DNA from: Kaistella faecalis
GTDB lineage: Bacteria > Bacteroidota > Bacteroidia > Flavobacteriales > Weeksellaceae
Length of the DNA stretch: 64,000 nucleotides
Reading direction: 5' to 3'
Assembly: GCF_019195395.1 (NCBI RefSeq)
Contig: NZ_CP078067.1
Coordinates: 2,061,783 to 2,125,782, forward strand
The position numbers and the translations under genes were made by a program. Below, piece after piece: positions 33,162-42,362 of the stretch. The notes beneath the pieces were generated by a model that saw only the letters and a list, made by a program, of their open reading frames with translations, had not been told where the DNA came from and ran no database searches. Position 1 is the first letter of the stretch, and every line of letters starts with the position of its first letter.

Positions 33162-34010
33162 CTAATCCAGATGCATATTATCAATAAGCCGTACATCGCC
33201 AACGTTTACTACGATGAAGGCACGGTAGTTTCGGTCTTTGTAGAAGAAATCGGTTTCCTTCAGCGTTGCTTCGTCTGCAATTAAAAAATACTCCAAAGTC
33301 ATCCCCCTCTGATTTTCGAAGATATCTTTTACACGCTGGTTAATTTCAGGAACGGTGATCACCCTGAACCACTCATTTGCTTTAACTAAGGTTTCGTAAA
33401 TCACTTTTGCAGCTTCGCGCTGGGTAGAATCTAAACGCTGATTTCTGGAACTCATCGCAAGTCCACTGCTTTCCCGGTAAATTGGTACACCGTGAATTTT
33501 TATGGATGAATTGTGTTTTTCTGCCAATTTCTTAATAATAGCAAGCTGCTGATAATCTTTATCTCCAAAATAAGCATTGTCTGGTTTCACCTGTTGGAAG
33601 AGCTCTTCTACCACTGTTCCTACACCATCGAAGTGGCCGGGCCGAAACTTACCTTCCATCTCATTTTCCAGGCCGTCAAAGTCATAGCTTTTGCTTTTGA
33701 GTCCATCGGGATAAATATCATTCACTTCCGGAATATAAACTGCATCTACAAATCCGGATTGTTCTAAAGCTTTAATATCATTCTCGATTGTACGCGGATA
33801 CTTCTCGAGATCTGCTGCATTGTTAAATTGAGTAGGATTAACGAATATTGAAGAGATAACAAGATCATTTTCTTTTCTGGCCTCGGCATAAAGCGACAGG
33901 TGACCCTGATGAAGTGCGCCCATGGTGGGAGCAAATCCAATTTTTTTGCCCATTTCCTTCTGTCTTTCAATATAATCGAGAAGTGTTTTCTTAGTTTTAA
34001 AAATTTCCAT
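33162..34010 (-). CDS. panC: Pantothenate synthetase
   Basis: 282 residues. Motifs of the nucleotidyltransferase-type fold: FAPTMGALHQGHLSLY (with HxGH), SIFVNPTQFN, KPDNAYFGDKDYQQL and SSGLAMSSRNQRLD (KMSKS-like loop). It joins pantoate and beta-alanine using ATP for coenzyme A synthesis. panD, often next to it in Bacteroidetes, is not here. The gene is divergent from the GT5-like gene, with a 190-bp gap holding the TAATTTTG box (34151-34158) for the latter. Confidence 0.96.
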   Translation of the reverse strand: MEIFKTKKTLLDYIERQKEMGKKIGFAPTMGALHQGHLSLYAEARKENDLVISSIFVNPTQFNNAADLEKYPRTIENDIKALEQSGFVDAVYIPEVNDIYPDGLKSKSYDFDGLENEMEGKFRPGHFDGVGTVVEELFQQVKPDNAYFGDKDYQQLAIIKKLAEKHNSSIKIHGVPIYRESSGLAMSSRNQRLDSTQREAAKVIYETLVKANEWFRVITVPEINQRVKDIFENQRGMTLEYFLIADEATLKETDFFYKDRNYRAFIVVNVGDVRLIDNMHLD

Positions 34011-34150
34011 AATTTATTAATGTACTTGTAAAAATAGGTATTTCTGATAAAAAAAAATACGCTGAGATAAAAATGTTTATACTAAAGCAAACCCTTTTCA
34101 ATTATAATTATTAAAATTTGTTAATTAAAAGATATATGCTTAAAATTTCG

Positions 34151-34158
34151 TAATTTTG
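34151..34158 (+). promoter_or_regulatory. -7 promoter element for the GT5-like gene
   Basis: TAATTTTG, exact TAnnTTTG, 45 bp before the ATG at 34204. No TTG at the usual distance; a TTTG at 34117-34120 lies too far upstream. Confidence 0.45.
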
Positions 34159-34203
34159 CGCGACAGAATATTCTGTTTGATAATTAGAGAAACGATAGAT
34201 TTT

Positions 34204-34974
34204 ATGCCGAACCAAAAAATATTATACGTCACTACCGAAATGTTCCCCTATCAGGAAGATAGTAATATGGCTTCAATGGTGAACAAAATGTCACTAAAAA
34301 TGCACCAGGATGGTAACGATGTACGCGTTTTTATGCCAAGATTTGGCCAGATCAGCGAACGTAAATTTCAACTGCACGAAGTGATACGTCTTTCCGGAAT
34401 GAATATTATTATTAATGATCTGGATCAGCCTTTGATTATTAAAGTGGCATCGCTGCCCGGAGAGAGACTTCAGGTTTATTTTATTGATAATGATGAGTAT
34501 TTCAAAAGAAAGCAGTTTTATGCTGATGACGAAGGAAATGCTTTTGTTGATAATGACGAACGTGCCATTTTCTTTGCAAGAGGTGTCATCGAAACCATCA
34601 AGAAACTTAACTGGGTTCCGGATGTTATACATCTTAACGGATGGATGGCTTCGTTTATTCCCGTTTACTTAAAGACTTTCTATAAAAACGATTCGTATTT
34701 TAAAGATTCAAAGCTGGTACTCTCTGTTTATAATGAAGAAGATGCAGCACTTTCTACGTCAATCGAAGAAAAAATGAAATTCGACAATATTACTTCACTT
34801 AAAGCGTTTAAGAAACCTAGTTTTCAGCAGTTCGTAATAGAAAGCATGGATTTGGTAGATGTTGTAGTTAAAGGTGATGAGTTCCTTCAGGATGAACTTG
34901 ATGAAGCTTTTAAAAAGACAAAAACTACCAAATCGGAATATCTAGGCGCCGAATCAATTGCAAACTTATACTAA
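34204..34974 (+). CDS. Glycogen/starch synthase N-terminal (GT5-like) domain protein
   Basis: 256 residues from the ATG at 34204 (a reading from TTG 34156 adds an unlikely 16 residues). It contains the ADP-glucose synthase start KILYVTTEMFPYQEDSNMASMVNKMSLKM, then VIHLNGWMASFIPVYLK, where classic glycogen synthase has HDWHTALVP. The second Rossmann lobe of GT5 enzymes (glycosyltransferase group 1) is missing, so the protein is roughly half-length. It is a stand-alone N-terminal domain as known in Bacteroidetes 'glycogen synthase' families; catalytic activity is uncertain. It precedes the DUF4270 gene by 15 bp and is likely co-transcribed with it and glmS. Confidence 0.78.
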   Translation: MPNQKILYVTTEMFPYQEDSNMASMVNKMSLKMHQDGNDVRVFMPRFGQISERKFQLHEVIRLSGMNIIINDLDQPLIIKVASLPGERLQVYFIDNDEYFKRKQFYADDEGNAFVDNDERAIFFARGVIETIKKLNWVPDVIHLNGWMASFIPVYLKTFYKNDSYFKDSKLVLSVYNEEDAALSTSIEEKMKFDNITSLKAFKKPSFQQFVIESMDLVDVVVKGDEFLQDELDEAFKKTKTTKSEYLGAESIANLY

Positions 34975-34989
34975 TCAATTTAAATTTTA

Positions 34990-36540
34990 ATGATAAAGAA
35001 TATTAAGAAATTATTCAATATTACCGCTTCGCTGGTAATTGGAAGTTTAATTTTATATAGTTGTGAGCCCGATGCGGATATGCTGGGTTCACAGTTTTTT
35101 CAGAACGGAGCTCAGGGTACAGAAACGTCATATGATGTAATTGCATATAATATCAATAATGGTGATTCAATCCGTACAGATAACGAAAGGCTTCAAAGTG
35201 CAACTTTAGGAGCGTTTAACGAGCCTCAGTTCGGGTTGCAAAAGTCGTCCTATGTTTCGCAGGTGCGGCCTTCTATTTATAGCCCTGATTTTGGAACAAA
35301 TCCTGTTTTAGACTCTGCAGTATTAGTAATTAAACCGATTTATGCTGCTGATTCTGCAACCACTACCACTGCGGATGATTATATTTATCCTATTGGAGCA
35401 GTTGCCGCTAAGAAGGTGGTAACCACTTATCCCGTTGCTAAATACGGCAAAACTAAAATTGATGGCAAAACCGTTTTTAATATAAAAATTAATGAGGTTA
35501 ATGACTTTCTCGGATTAGCATCAGGGGATTCTATTATGTCTAACAGAAGTGTAGCGGAGGGTAATTTGCTTGGAACGAAAGTCTTTAATGGCAGTATCAG
35601 CGCTATTAAAATCACGAAAGATTCAGATAATTCAGATCTTTATATTAGAGACGCTGCCTTACGAATCCCGTTAGACAGTACCTTTTTCCAAAATAAAATC
35701 ATTACCAAGGGCAAATCAGCTGAACTTGCTGATGCAGCATCTTTTACGAGGTATTTCAAAGGAGTAAAGTTATCTGTGGCTGAAAACGATGGTTATATTT
35801 TTAATTTTGATCCAAATAATGTAGTAATTAATCTTTATTACAAAAAGGATAAGGTCGAGAACGGAACTACCACCCGCGAAGATGATGTTTTTGCGCTGGA
35901 TTTAGGATCCGCTAATACTCATTTTAATCAGATTGCTTTTAATCGAGCCGGTACTCCTGCTGCAGCGGCAATGGCGGTTTATGACACCATTATAGGCTCC
36001 CCTAAACTGTTCGCGCAGGGAATGGGCGGACCTGGAATTGGGTTTAAAATTCCTGAATCAAAAATTGCAGAAATCAAGGATTTATATAATAATGAAAAGA
36101 TTGGAATTATATCTGCCAAAATAAGAATGTATACCGATGAAGTAAGCTGGAATAACAAATACCAGAAACCTTCATACTTTGTTGTGAAGCAAAAAAAACT
36201 AAATACTTTTCTTGAGGATATGAGTGCTCTGGCTTACACGGGACTCTACAATTTAGTAAAGCCATTTGATTTAGATAAAAATCCGGCTTATTATGAAATT
36301 GGTATCACCCAGACCTTTAAAAAAGTAATTGAAAAAGAGGCGAAAGCTGACCACTTCATTTTAAATGTTGGTAGTTATACATTTGATGCCAATGGTAATT
36401 TAATCGGCTCGATTTATCCGGACCTTGGTCCTCAGAATTTCAACACACGGGCTTACACTCCTAACCGTGTTGTGTTGGTAGGGACAGATCCCGGTAATCA
36501 AAAAAGCGCAAAGCTTATTCTGACTTACGGCAAAAAATAG
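34990..36540 (+). CDS. DUF4270 domain lipoprotein
   Basis: 516 residues. The signal MIKNIKKLFNIT...LILYSC has lipobox cysteine 25, followed by EPDADMLGSQFFQNG. The mature region contains many beta strands and repeated short motifs (PVLDSAVLVIKP, RDAALRIPLDSTFFQ, YFKGVKLSVAENDG), matching DUF4270, a large Bacteroidetes family of outer-membrane-attached lipoproteins with unknown function. Position between a GT5-like protein and glmS is a known Bacteroidetes arrangement and may reflect envelope or glycan work; that is inference. The glmS gene follows 28 bp later. Confidence 0.85.
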   Translation: MIKNIKKLFNITASLVIGSLILYSCEPDADMLGSQFFQNGAQGTETSYDVIAYNINNGDSIRTDNERLQSATLGAFNEPQFGLQKSSYVSQVRPSIYSPDFGTNPVLDSAVLVIKPIYAADSATTTTADDYIYPIGAVAAKKVVTTYPVAKYGKTKIDGKTVFNIKINEVNDFLGLASGDSIMSNRSVAEGNLLGTKVFNGSISAIKITKDSDNSDLYIRDAALRIPLDSTFFQNKIITKGKSAELADAASFTRYFKGVKLSVAENDGYIFNFDPNNVVINLYYKKDKVENGTTTREDDVFALDLGSANTHFNQIAFNRAGTPAAAAMAVYDTIIGSPKLFAQGMGGPGIGFKIPESKIAEIKDLYNNEKIGIISAKIRMYTDEVSWNNKYQKPSYFVVKQKKLNTFLEDMSALAYTGLYNLVKPFDLDKNPAYYEIGITQTFKKVIEKEAKADHFILNVGSYTFDANGNLIGSIYPDLGPQNFNTRAYTPNRVVLVGTDPGNQKSAKLILTYGKK

Positions 36541-36568
36541 ATTTAAAAATTAAAAAAATTAAAAAAAT

Positions 36569-38422
36569 ATGTGTGGTATCGTAGGATATACCGGTTTTCA
36601 GGATGCATATGAAGTTGTAATCAACGGGCTTCGTCGCTTAGAATACCGCGGTTATGACAGTGCAGGAATTGTACTTGATAGTGAAAACTCAGACTTTGTT
36701 GTAGCTAAAACAAAAGGTAAGGTTGATGATTTGGTAGCCATTTCAGGGGCTCTTTCAGGGAAGTCAAACGTAGGAATGGGTCATACCAGATGGGCAACGC
36801 ATGGTGTGCCGAGTGACAGAAACTCCCACCCGCATGTTTCCAATAACGGTAAAATTGCCTTGGTGCATAATGGTATTATCGAAAATTATGATACTATTAA
36901 AATTATGCTCACCGAGAAAGGATTCACCTTTCAGTCAGAAACAGATACCGAGATTCTGGTTAACCTTATTCAGTTTTTCATGGATACCAATGCGGAAATC
37001 GATTTTCCTACGGCGGTTCGCTTTGCACTGAATGAAGTTTATGGTGCATATGCAATTACGGTAATGCACGATGATTACCCTGGCGTACTTGTAGTAGCCC
37101 GATTAGGTTCTCCGTTGGCAATTGGTCTTGGTGATAAAGAATATTTTATCGCTTCCGATGCTTCACCTTTTGTTGAATTTACCAAAGAGGCTGTTTACCT
37201 TGAAGAAGGTCATATGGCTACAATCTCTCTCGAAAAGGGGGTTGATATTAGAAACATAAAGGATAATGAGAAAGTAATTCCTGAAATTCAGGAACTTAAA
37301 TTAAGCCTTGAGCAGATTGAAAAAGGAGGTTATGAACATTTCATGCTTAAGGAAATTTTTGAACAGCCAAAATCTATCCATGATACATTAAGAGGAAGAC
37401 TGCTTGTAGATGAGGGAATCATTAAGATGGCCGGAATCTGGGATCACCTCGACAGAATCAGCCAGGCGCAGAAAATTACAATTATCGCCTGTGGGACTTC
37501 ATGGCACGCAGGATTAATTGGTGAATATTTAATAGAAGAATTTGCAAGAATTCCTGTAGAAGTTGAATATGCCTCAGAATTCCGTTACAGAAATCCAATC
37601 ATCAGCGAAAAAGATGTGGTAATTGCCATTTCCCAGTCGGGTGAGACTGCAGATACTATGGCCGCTATAAAAATGGCGAGAGAAAAAGGAGCTTTCATTT
37701 ACGGAATCTGTAACGTGGTAGATTCTTCAATCGCAAGAATTACTGATGCCGGATCCTATACTCATGCAGGACCGGAAATTGGTGTAGCTTCAACAAAAGC
37801 ATTTACTGCCCAGTTAACGATTCTTTCGCTTATTGCCCTAAAATTAGGAAAACACAACGGACACCTGAGTAATCAGGAGTTCATGAAACTTATTACAGAA
37901 CTCGATGCACTTCCGAAAAAAGTAGAAGAGGTTCTGGAAAGTACGCACGAGATTACAAAAGATATTGCCAAGAACTTTGTTGATTCTCAAAACTTCCTTT
38001 ATCTAGGCAGAGGTTATAATTTCCCTGCGGCATTGGAAGGGGCATTGAAGCTTAAAGAAATCTCTTATATTCATGCCGAGGGATATCCCGCAGCAGAAAT
38101 GAAGCACGGACCAATCGCTTTAATCGATGAAAACATGCCGATTGTGATTATTGCTCCTAAACAGGGACATTACGATAAGATTGTAAGTAACGTTCAGGAA
38201 ATTAAGGCACGTAAAGGTAAAGTAATCGCAGTTGTAAATAAAGGTGATACTCAGGTTTCTGCAATGGCAGATTATGTTATTGAGTTCCCCGAAACATCAG
38301 AATGTTTCTCGCCAATTATCGCATCTGTACCTTTGCAGTTACTGGCCTATTATATTGCTGTTTACCGTGGGGCAAATGTGGATCAGCCGAGAAATTTGGC
38401 AAAATCAGTAACTGTAGAGTAA
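36569..38422 (+). CDS. glmS: Glutamine--fructose-6-phosphate aminotransferase (isomerizing)
   Basis: 617 residues. MCGIVGYTG holds the nucleophilic Cys of the glutaminase domain (after Met removal), followed by LRRLEYRGYDSAGI and GHTRWATHGVPSDRNSHPH. Two SIS (sugar isomerase) domains follow (IACGTSWHAGLIGEYL, SQSGETADTMAAIKMA, and GRGYNFPAALEGALKLKEI), ending NLAKSVTVE. It makes glucosamine-6-phosphate, the entry to peptidoglycan and LPS amino sugars. No glmS ribozyme-like sequence is seen upstream (only an AT-rich leader), as expected for this phylum. Confidence 0.97.
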   Translation: MCGIVGYTGFQDAYEVVINGLRRLEYRGYDSAGIVLDSENSDFVVAKTKGKVDDLVAISGALSGKSNVGMGHTRWATHGVPSDRNSHPHVSNNGKIALVHNGIIENYDTIKIMLTEKGFTFQSETDTEILVNLIQFFMDTNAEIDFPTAVRFALNEVYGAYAITVMHDDYPGVLVVARLGSPLAIGLGDKEYFIASDASPFVEFTKEAVYLEEGHMATISLEKGVDIRNIKDNEKVIPEIQELKLSLEQIEKGGYEHFMLKEIFEQPKSIHDTLRGRLLVDEGIIKMAGIWDHLDRISQAQKITIIACGTSWHAGLIGEYLIEEFARIPVEVEYASEFRYRNPIISEKDVVIAISQSGETADTMAAIKMAREKGAFIYGICNVVDSSIARITDAGSYTHAGPEIGVASTKAFTAQLTILSLIALKLGKHNGHLSNQEFMKLITELDALPKKVEEVLESTHEITKDIAKNFVDSQNFLYLGRGYNFPAALEGALKLKEISYIHAEGYPAAEMKHGPIALIDENMPIVIIAPKQGHYDKIVSNVQEIKARKGKVIAVVNKGDTQVSAMADYVIEFPETSECFSPIIASVPLQLLAYYIAVYRGANVDQPRNLAKSVTVE

Positions 38423-38537
38423 AAAAAAATGTTAATTCCTGTAAAATAATCGAAGGAATTTTACGTTTTGCAAAAAAAATCATAATTGTTTTTCTAAAAA
38501 ATTATATATATTTACCGCTTAATTTCTAAAAAATAGC

Positions 38538-39953
38538 ATGAAAAGAATATTTCTTATATTAATATCAGCATCTGTAGTAATCTCTTGTTCTAAAGGTGGT
38601 GGAGGTTCTGCCGGCAAACCCGGAGTGAAAGGAGAATTGGTTCCTAAAGGGAAATCTAAATCCTTTGTAGCAGAAAGACCTTATGGTATGGTAGCTGTGC
38701 CTGCAGGTTCCTATGTAATGGGGATGGCAGATCAGGATTTTACCAATACTCCAGAAAAAGCACTTCTTAAGACGGTAACCGTTTCTTCATTCTTCATGGA
38801 TGAGAGTGAAATTACCAATGCAGAATACCGCGTTTTTATCAATTATGTAAGAGATTCAATTGCAAGATCTTTACTTGCGGAAGCTGCTGGCGACGGCGGA
38901 TCTACCGGTGACGGTAATTCGATAGCAGATTTTGCATATGCTTCAAAAAAGGCGGGTGATACTAAAAATGCTTATCAGGAATTTATGGATTCTCAGGGAG
39001 GCAGAGAAGGTTACGATGAATCGAAAAAACTAGATTGGTCGGTTCCGCTCCGTTGGAAAACTTCTGATTATCCGGATGCTCAGTATGCAGAAATTTTAGA
39101 ATCTATGTATCTTCCACCAGCTGAAAGAATCAATAACGAGAGAATTTTAGACAGCAGAAAGCTTCTTTATTCTTACCATTGGGAAGATGTAGAGGCTTCT
39201 ATTAAAGACAAATCCAGAGGAGCAAATTATCTGAAAAAAGAAAGTATCGCAGTTTATCCGGATACTACGGTTTGGATTAAAGATTTCAATTATGCCTATA
39301 ACGAACCTTTATACGACGGATATTTTTGGCACAGTGCCTACAAAAACTATCCTGTAGTTGGAGTAACATGGGATCAGGCAAGAGCATTTTGTGATTTCAG
39401 ATCTAAAATGAAATCTGATTGGAATGAAAGTCAGAAGAAGAAGAAACAAAAACCAATGTCGTTCCGTCTTCCTACCGAAGCAGAATGGGAATATGCTGCT
39501 AGAGGAGGTAAAGAAAATGCAACTTATCCTTGGGGCGGACCTTATTTGCAGGATGACCGTGGCTGCTATCTCGCAAACTTCAAACCGAAACGTGGTAATT
39601 ATATAGAAGACGAGAAAAAGGGAACCTATACATATACAGCACCTGTTAAGCAGTTCCAGAAAAATGGTTTTGGATTATATGATATGGCAGGGAACGTTGC
39701 AGAATGGACCGAATCTCCTTATAACAATGCAACCTATCAATTTGCTTCTACCTTAAATCCTTATCTTTCAAATGAAGCTTATAAAGAACCGAGGAAATCT
39801 GTTCGGGGCGGATCCTGGAAAGATGTTGGCTATCTATTGATGACCGGCGCCAGAGATTACGAAAGAAAAGATTCTGCAAGAAGTTATATAGGATTCCGAA
39901 CCGTTCAGGATATTCCTGAGGGAACTGCCAAATTCAAAAAAAGAACAAACTAG
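38538..39953 (+). CDS. gldK: Gliding motility / type IX secretion lipoprotein GldK
   Basis: 471 residues. MKRIFLILISASVVISC is a lipoprotein signal with cysteine 17, then SKGGGGSAG. The body is a sulfatase-modifying-factor (FGE/SUMF) fold: VAVPAGSYVMGMADQD, KTVTVSSFFMDESEITNAEYR, VVGVTWDQARAFCDF, SFRLPTEAEWEYAARGG, GLYDMAGNVAEWTES and SVRGGSWKDVGYL. The active-site cysteines of true formylglycine enzymes are absent, as usual for GldK. With GldN it forms the periplasmic ring of the type IX secretion system. It is first in the gldKLMN operon (intergenic gaps about 50, 49 and 54 bp). Confidence 0.95.
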   Translation: MKRIFLILISASVVISCSKGGGGSAGKPGVKGELVPKGKSKSFVAERPYGMVAVPAGSYVMGMADQDFTNTPEKALLKTVTVSSFFMDESEITNAEYRVFINYVRDSIARSLLAEAAGDGGSTGDGNSIADFAYASKKAGDTKNAYQEFMDSQGGREGYDESKKLDWSVPLRWKTSDYPDAQYAEILESMYLPPAERINNERILDSRKLLYSYHWEDVEASIKDKSRGANYLKKESIAVYPDTTVWIKDFNYAYNEPLYDGYFWHSAYKNYPVVGVTWDQARAFCDFRSKMKSDWNESQKKKKQKPMSFRLPTEAEWEYAARGGKENATYPWGGPYLQDDRGCYLANFKPKRGNYIEDEKKGTYTYTAPVKQFQKNGFGLYDMAGNVAEWTESPYNNATYQFASTLNPYLSNEAYKEPRKSVRGGSWKDVGYLLMTGARDYERKDSARSYIGFRTVQDIPEGTAKFKKRTN

Positions 39954-40003
39954 ATTAGCAAAAAAACAAAACAAATAATTAACTACTAAAAAAATTCACT
40001 ACA

Positions 40004-40690
40004 ATGTTTAAAACTAAAGAGGCTGTATACAATTTTATCTATTCATTTGGAGCAGCAATCGTAATTTTGGGAGCATTATTCAAATTAACCCACTGGAGCT
40101 TAGGTCCTTTAACAGGAAATGTAACGTTAGCAATCGGTCTTATCACAGAAGCGATTATCTTTATCATCTTTGCATTTGATGCACCAAAATCCGAGGAATC
40201 TTATGCCTGGGAAAATGTATATCCAGAATTACTTGACAAGGATGCAAATCCAAACCCAAAACATTCCTCATTAGGTATTCAGTCTGCTGAAGTAAAGGAA
40301 TTGGAAGTTTCTCTTTCAGATAAATTAGATAAAATGCTTGCTGATGCAAAATTAGATGTAAACTTATTCGAGAGATTAAGAACAGGTATCGACAAGTTTT
40401 CAAGTTCTGTAGATCAGATTAACCAAACTGTAGATGTTACGGGAGCTACCCAAAGATACAACGATCAGTTAACACTTGCTGCGAGCCACTTAGAAAGCAT
40501 GAATGCATTGTATGCACTGCAATTGGAGCACGGTAAAACCCAAACTGAATACAGCAAAAAATATGTGGAAGATATGCAGAGATCTGCAGCTCATTCAGAA
40601 AAATTCAATGAAGAATTAACAGGATTAACTTCAAACCTTAACAGTCTTAATAGAGTGTACGGCGGTATGCTTAGCGCAATGAAATCATAG
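40004..40690 (+). CDS. gldL: Gliding motility / T9SS motor protein GldL
   Basis: 228 residues. Two membrane helices (about 8-27 and 37-56: FIYSFGAAIVILGALFKLTH, VTLAIGLITEAIIFIIFAF) with Lys27, His30 and Glu49 inside; Glu49 of F. johnsoniae GldL is known as essential for proton coupling and is conserved here at the same number. A cytoplasmic coiled-coil region follows (about 95-228). GldL5-GldM2 is the proton-driven rotary motor for T9SS and gliding. It lies between gldK and gldM. Confidence 0.96.
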   Translation: MFKTKEAVYNFIYSFGAAIVILGALFKLTHWSLGPLTGNVTLAIGLITEAIIFIIFAFDAPKSEESYAWENVYPELLDKDANPNPKHSSLGIQSAEVKELEVSLSDKLDKMLADAKLDVNLFERLRTGIDKFSSSVDQINQTVDVTGATQRYNDQLTLAASHLESMNALYALQLEHGKTQTEYSKKYVEDMQRSAAHSEKFNEELTGLTSNLNSLNRVYGGMLSAMKS

Positions 40691-40739
40691 TTTTCTAACC
40701 ATTAATTAAAATTTAAGATTATTAACAAAATTTACTAAA

Positions 40740-42308
40740 ATGGCACAAGGAAAACAGACCCCTCGTCAGAAGATGATTAACCTGATGTATCTGGTCTTCA
40801 TTGCGATGCTTGCAATGCAGATTGATCAGGAAATTATCAGGTCATATGATGATACCAATAATACACTTACAAGTACAAGAAAGTTAGTTGAAGAGAAAAA
40901 CGATAAAATTTTCGAGAAAACTTTAGAAGCAAAACAGGTTAATACACCTGAAACATACACTAAACCATTAGAGGATTATCGAGGTTTAAAAGCACAGACC
41001 AACGATTTGGTATCTTTCATTGAAGGTTTAAAAACAAATCTCAAAAAAGAAGCTGAATTTGTTGAAGGTATTGATGTTGGTGACAACTTCGCGGCATTAA
41101 ACAATACAGAGCCTTCTTCAAAAATGTTTTTTACCAATGCGGACGAAAACGCTCCTTCTAAAAATGCGCTCGATTTGAAAGCTAAAATTGAGAATCTTAA
41201 AGGTTATATTAACAAGACTTTTGGTAATAACAGCGATATGAAACCTGTGGTTGACAGAGCAAATGCGATGTTACTTACAGAGTTTAAAAAAGGGCAAACA
41301 ATTAAAAATAAAAACTGGTTACAGTACAAATTTTATGGTCAGCCGCTTATTGCAGCACTTTCTAATTTAGAAGTTATCCAGTCAGAAGCTAGAAATCTTC
41401 AGTCTGATGCGTTGATGACAATGCTTCAGGAAAAAGTTGACGCAGATATTAAATTTGATGCTTATACCGCAATCGTTTCTGCGCCAACTACAGTGATTCA
41501 GGGCGAAGCAGCTCAGGCTAAAGTTGCCATCGGTAACTATTCAAGCAATGTTCCGGGATTATCTATGCCAGGTTTAACCGTGACAAACGGGCAAGGCGTA
41601 AGAGGATTGGATACCGGTTCCACGGGAGATAAAAGTTTTAGCGGAAAAATTTCATTCACTGATGTAAATGGAAAAGTGATTGAATTACCATATAGCCATA
41701 CTTACAAAGTAATTGCTGGTGCACAGGAACTTAAAGCTCAGAAAGGCGCAATCGTAACTGCGGATAAGATGAATGTTTTATACCGTGGATTACCAAACCC
41801 AATTTCTGGTTCGATTCTTGGTGCAGATATGTCTGGAATTTCCCTTTCAGCATCTGGTGCATCGGTTAGCGGTAGTGGTGGTAAATGGACTGTTACCCCT
41901 GGAGGTGGTACTACAGTTAACTTAACAATTTCAGGACGTGATCCAAAAGGCGGCGTGATTTCTCAGTCTTTCCCTTTCAGAATCAAGAATGTTCCGCCAC
42001 CAGTGGGGCAGGTTCAGGGTAAATCTGTAGTGTCGATGCCTGCAAGTTCCATCCCGAACCAGCGTGTAACAGCAGATATGCCGGATTTCGATTTCCCAGT
42101 AAGTTTCACGGTGAACAGTTTTATGTTTAAGGTTCCTGGAAAAGCGGCAATGCTGGTTAACGGAAATTCACTAAGCAATGTAGCATCATTAACAAAGAAT
42201 CTTAGAAACGGTGATATCGCTTATATCTTTAATATCCAGGCTACTGCAAGTGGTCTTGGTGGGCAGGCATTAAAACAGATTCCGCCTGTTGTAATAAACG
42301 TACAATAA
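40740..42308 (+). CDS. gldM: Gliding motility / T9SS motor protein GldM
   Basis: 522 residues, family-typical. The short cytoplasmic N-terminus MAQGKQTPRQKM is followed by one membrane helix (INLMYLVFIAMLAM, about 13-27) and four periplasmic domains, ending with SLTKNLRNGDIAYIFNIQATASG. GldM spans the periplasm as a dimer, links the GldL motor to the GldKN ring and moves it. The polar central pore residue (Arg9 near the helix start) is present. Confidence 0.96.
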   Translation: MAQGKQTPRQKMINLMYLVFIAMLAMQIDQEIIRSYDDTNNTLTSTRKLVEEKNDKIFEKTLEAKQVNTPETYTKPLEDYRGLKAQTNDLVSFIEGLKTNLKKEAEFVEGIDVGDNFAALNNTEPSSKMFFTNADENAPSKNALDLKAKIENLKGYINKTFGNNSDMKPVVDRANAMLLTEFKKGQTIKNKNWLQYKFYGQPLIAALSNLEVIQSEARNLQSDALMTMLQEKVDADIKFDAYTAIVSAPTTVIQGEAAQAKVAIGNYSSNVPGLSMPGLTVTNGQGVRGLDTGSTGDKSFSGKISFTDVNGKVIELPYSHTYKVIAGAQELKAQKGAIVTADKMNVLYRGLPNPISGSILGADMSGISLSASGASVSGSGGKWTVTPGGGTTVNLTISGRDPKGGVISQSFPFRIKNVPPPVGQVQGKSVVSMPASSIPNQRVTADMPDFDFPVSFTVNSFMFKVPGKAAMLVNGNSLSNVASLTKNLRNGDIAYIFNIQATASGLGGQALKQIPPVVINVQ

Positions 42309-42362
42309 TTGCGTTATTGATTTGATGAGATCAAGTCAAGTCAGTAGTTTAAAAATTTTATA

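Noticed and set aside
36541..36568. glmS ribozyme or riboswitch before glmS
   Set aside because: The leader is 28 bp of A/T-rich sequence, too short for a riboswitch.
38433..38472. Possible terminator between glmS and gldK
   Set aside because: Only weak alternative stems (AATTCC/GGAATT, GTAAAAT/ATTTTAC) are present; whether the gld genes are separate from glmS remains open.
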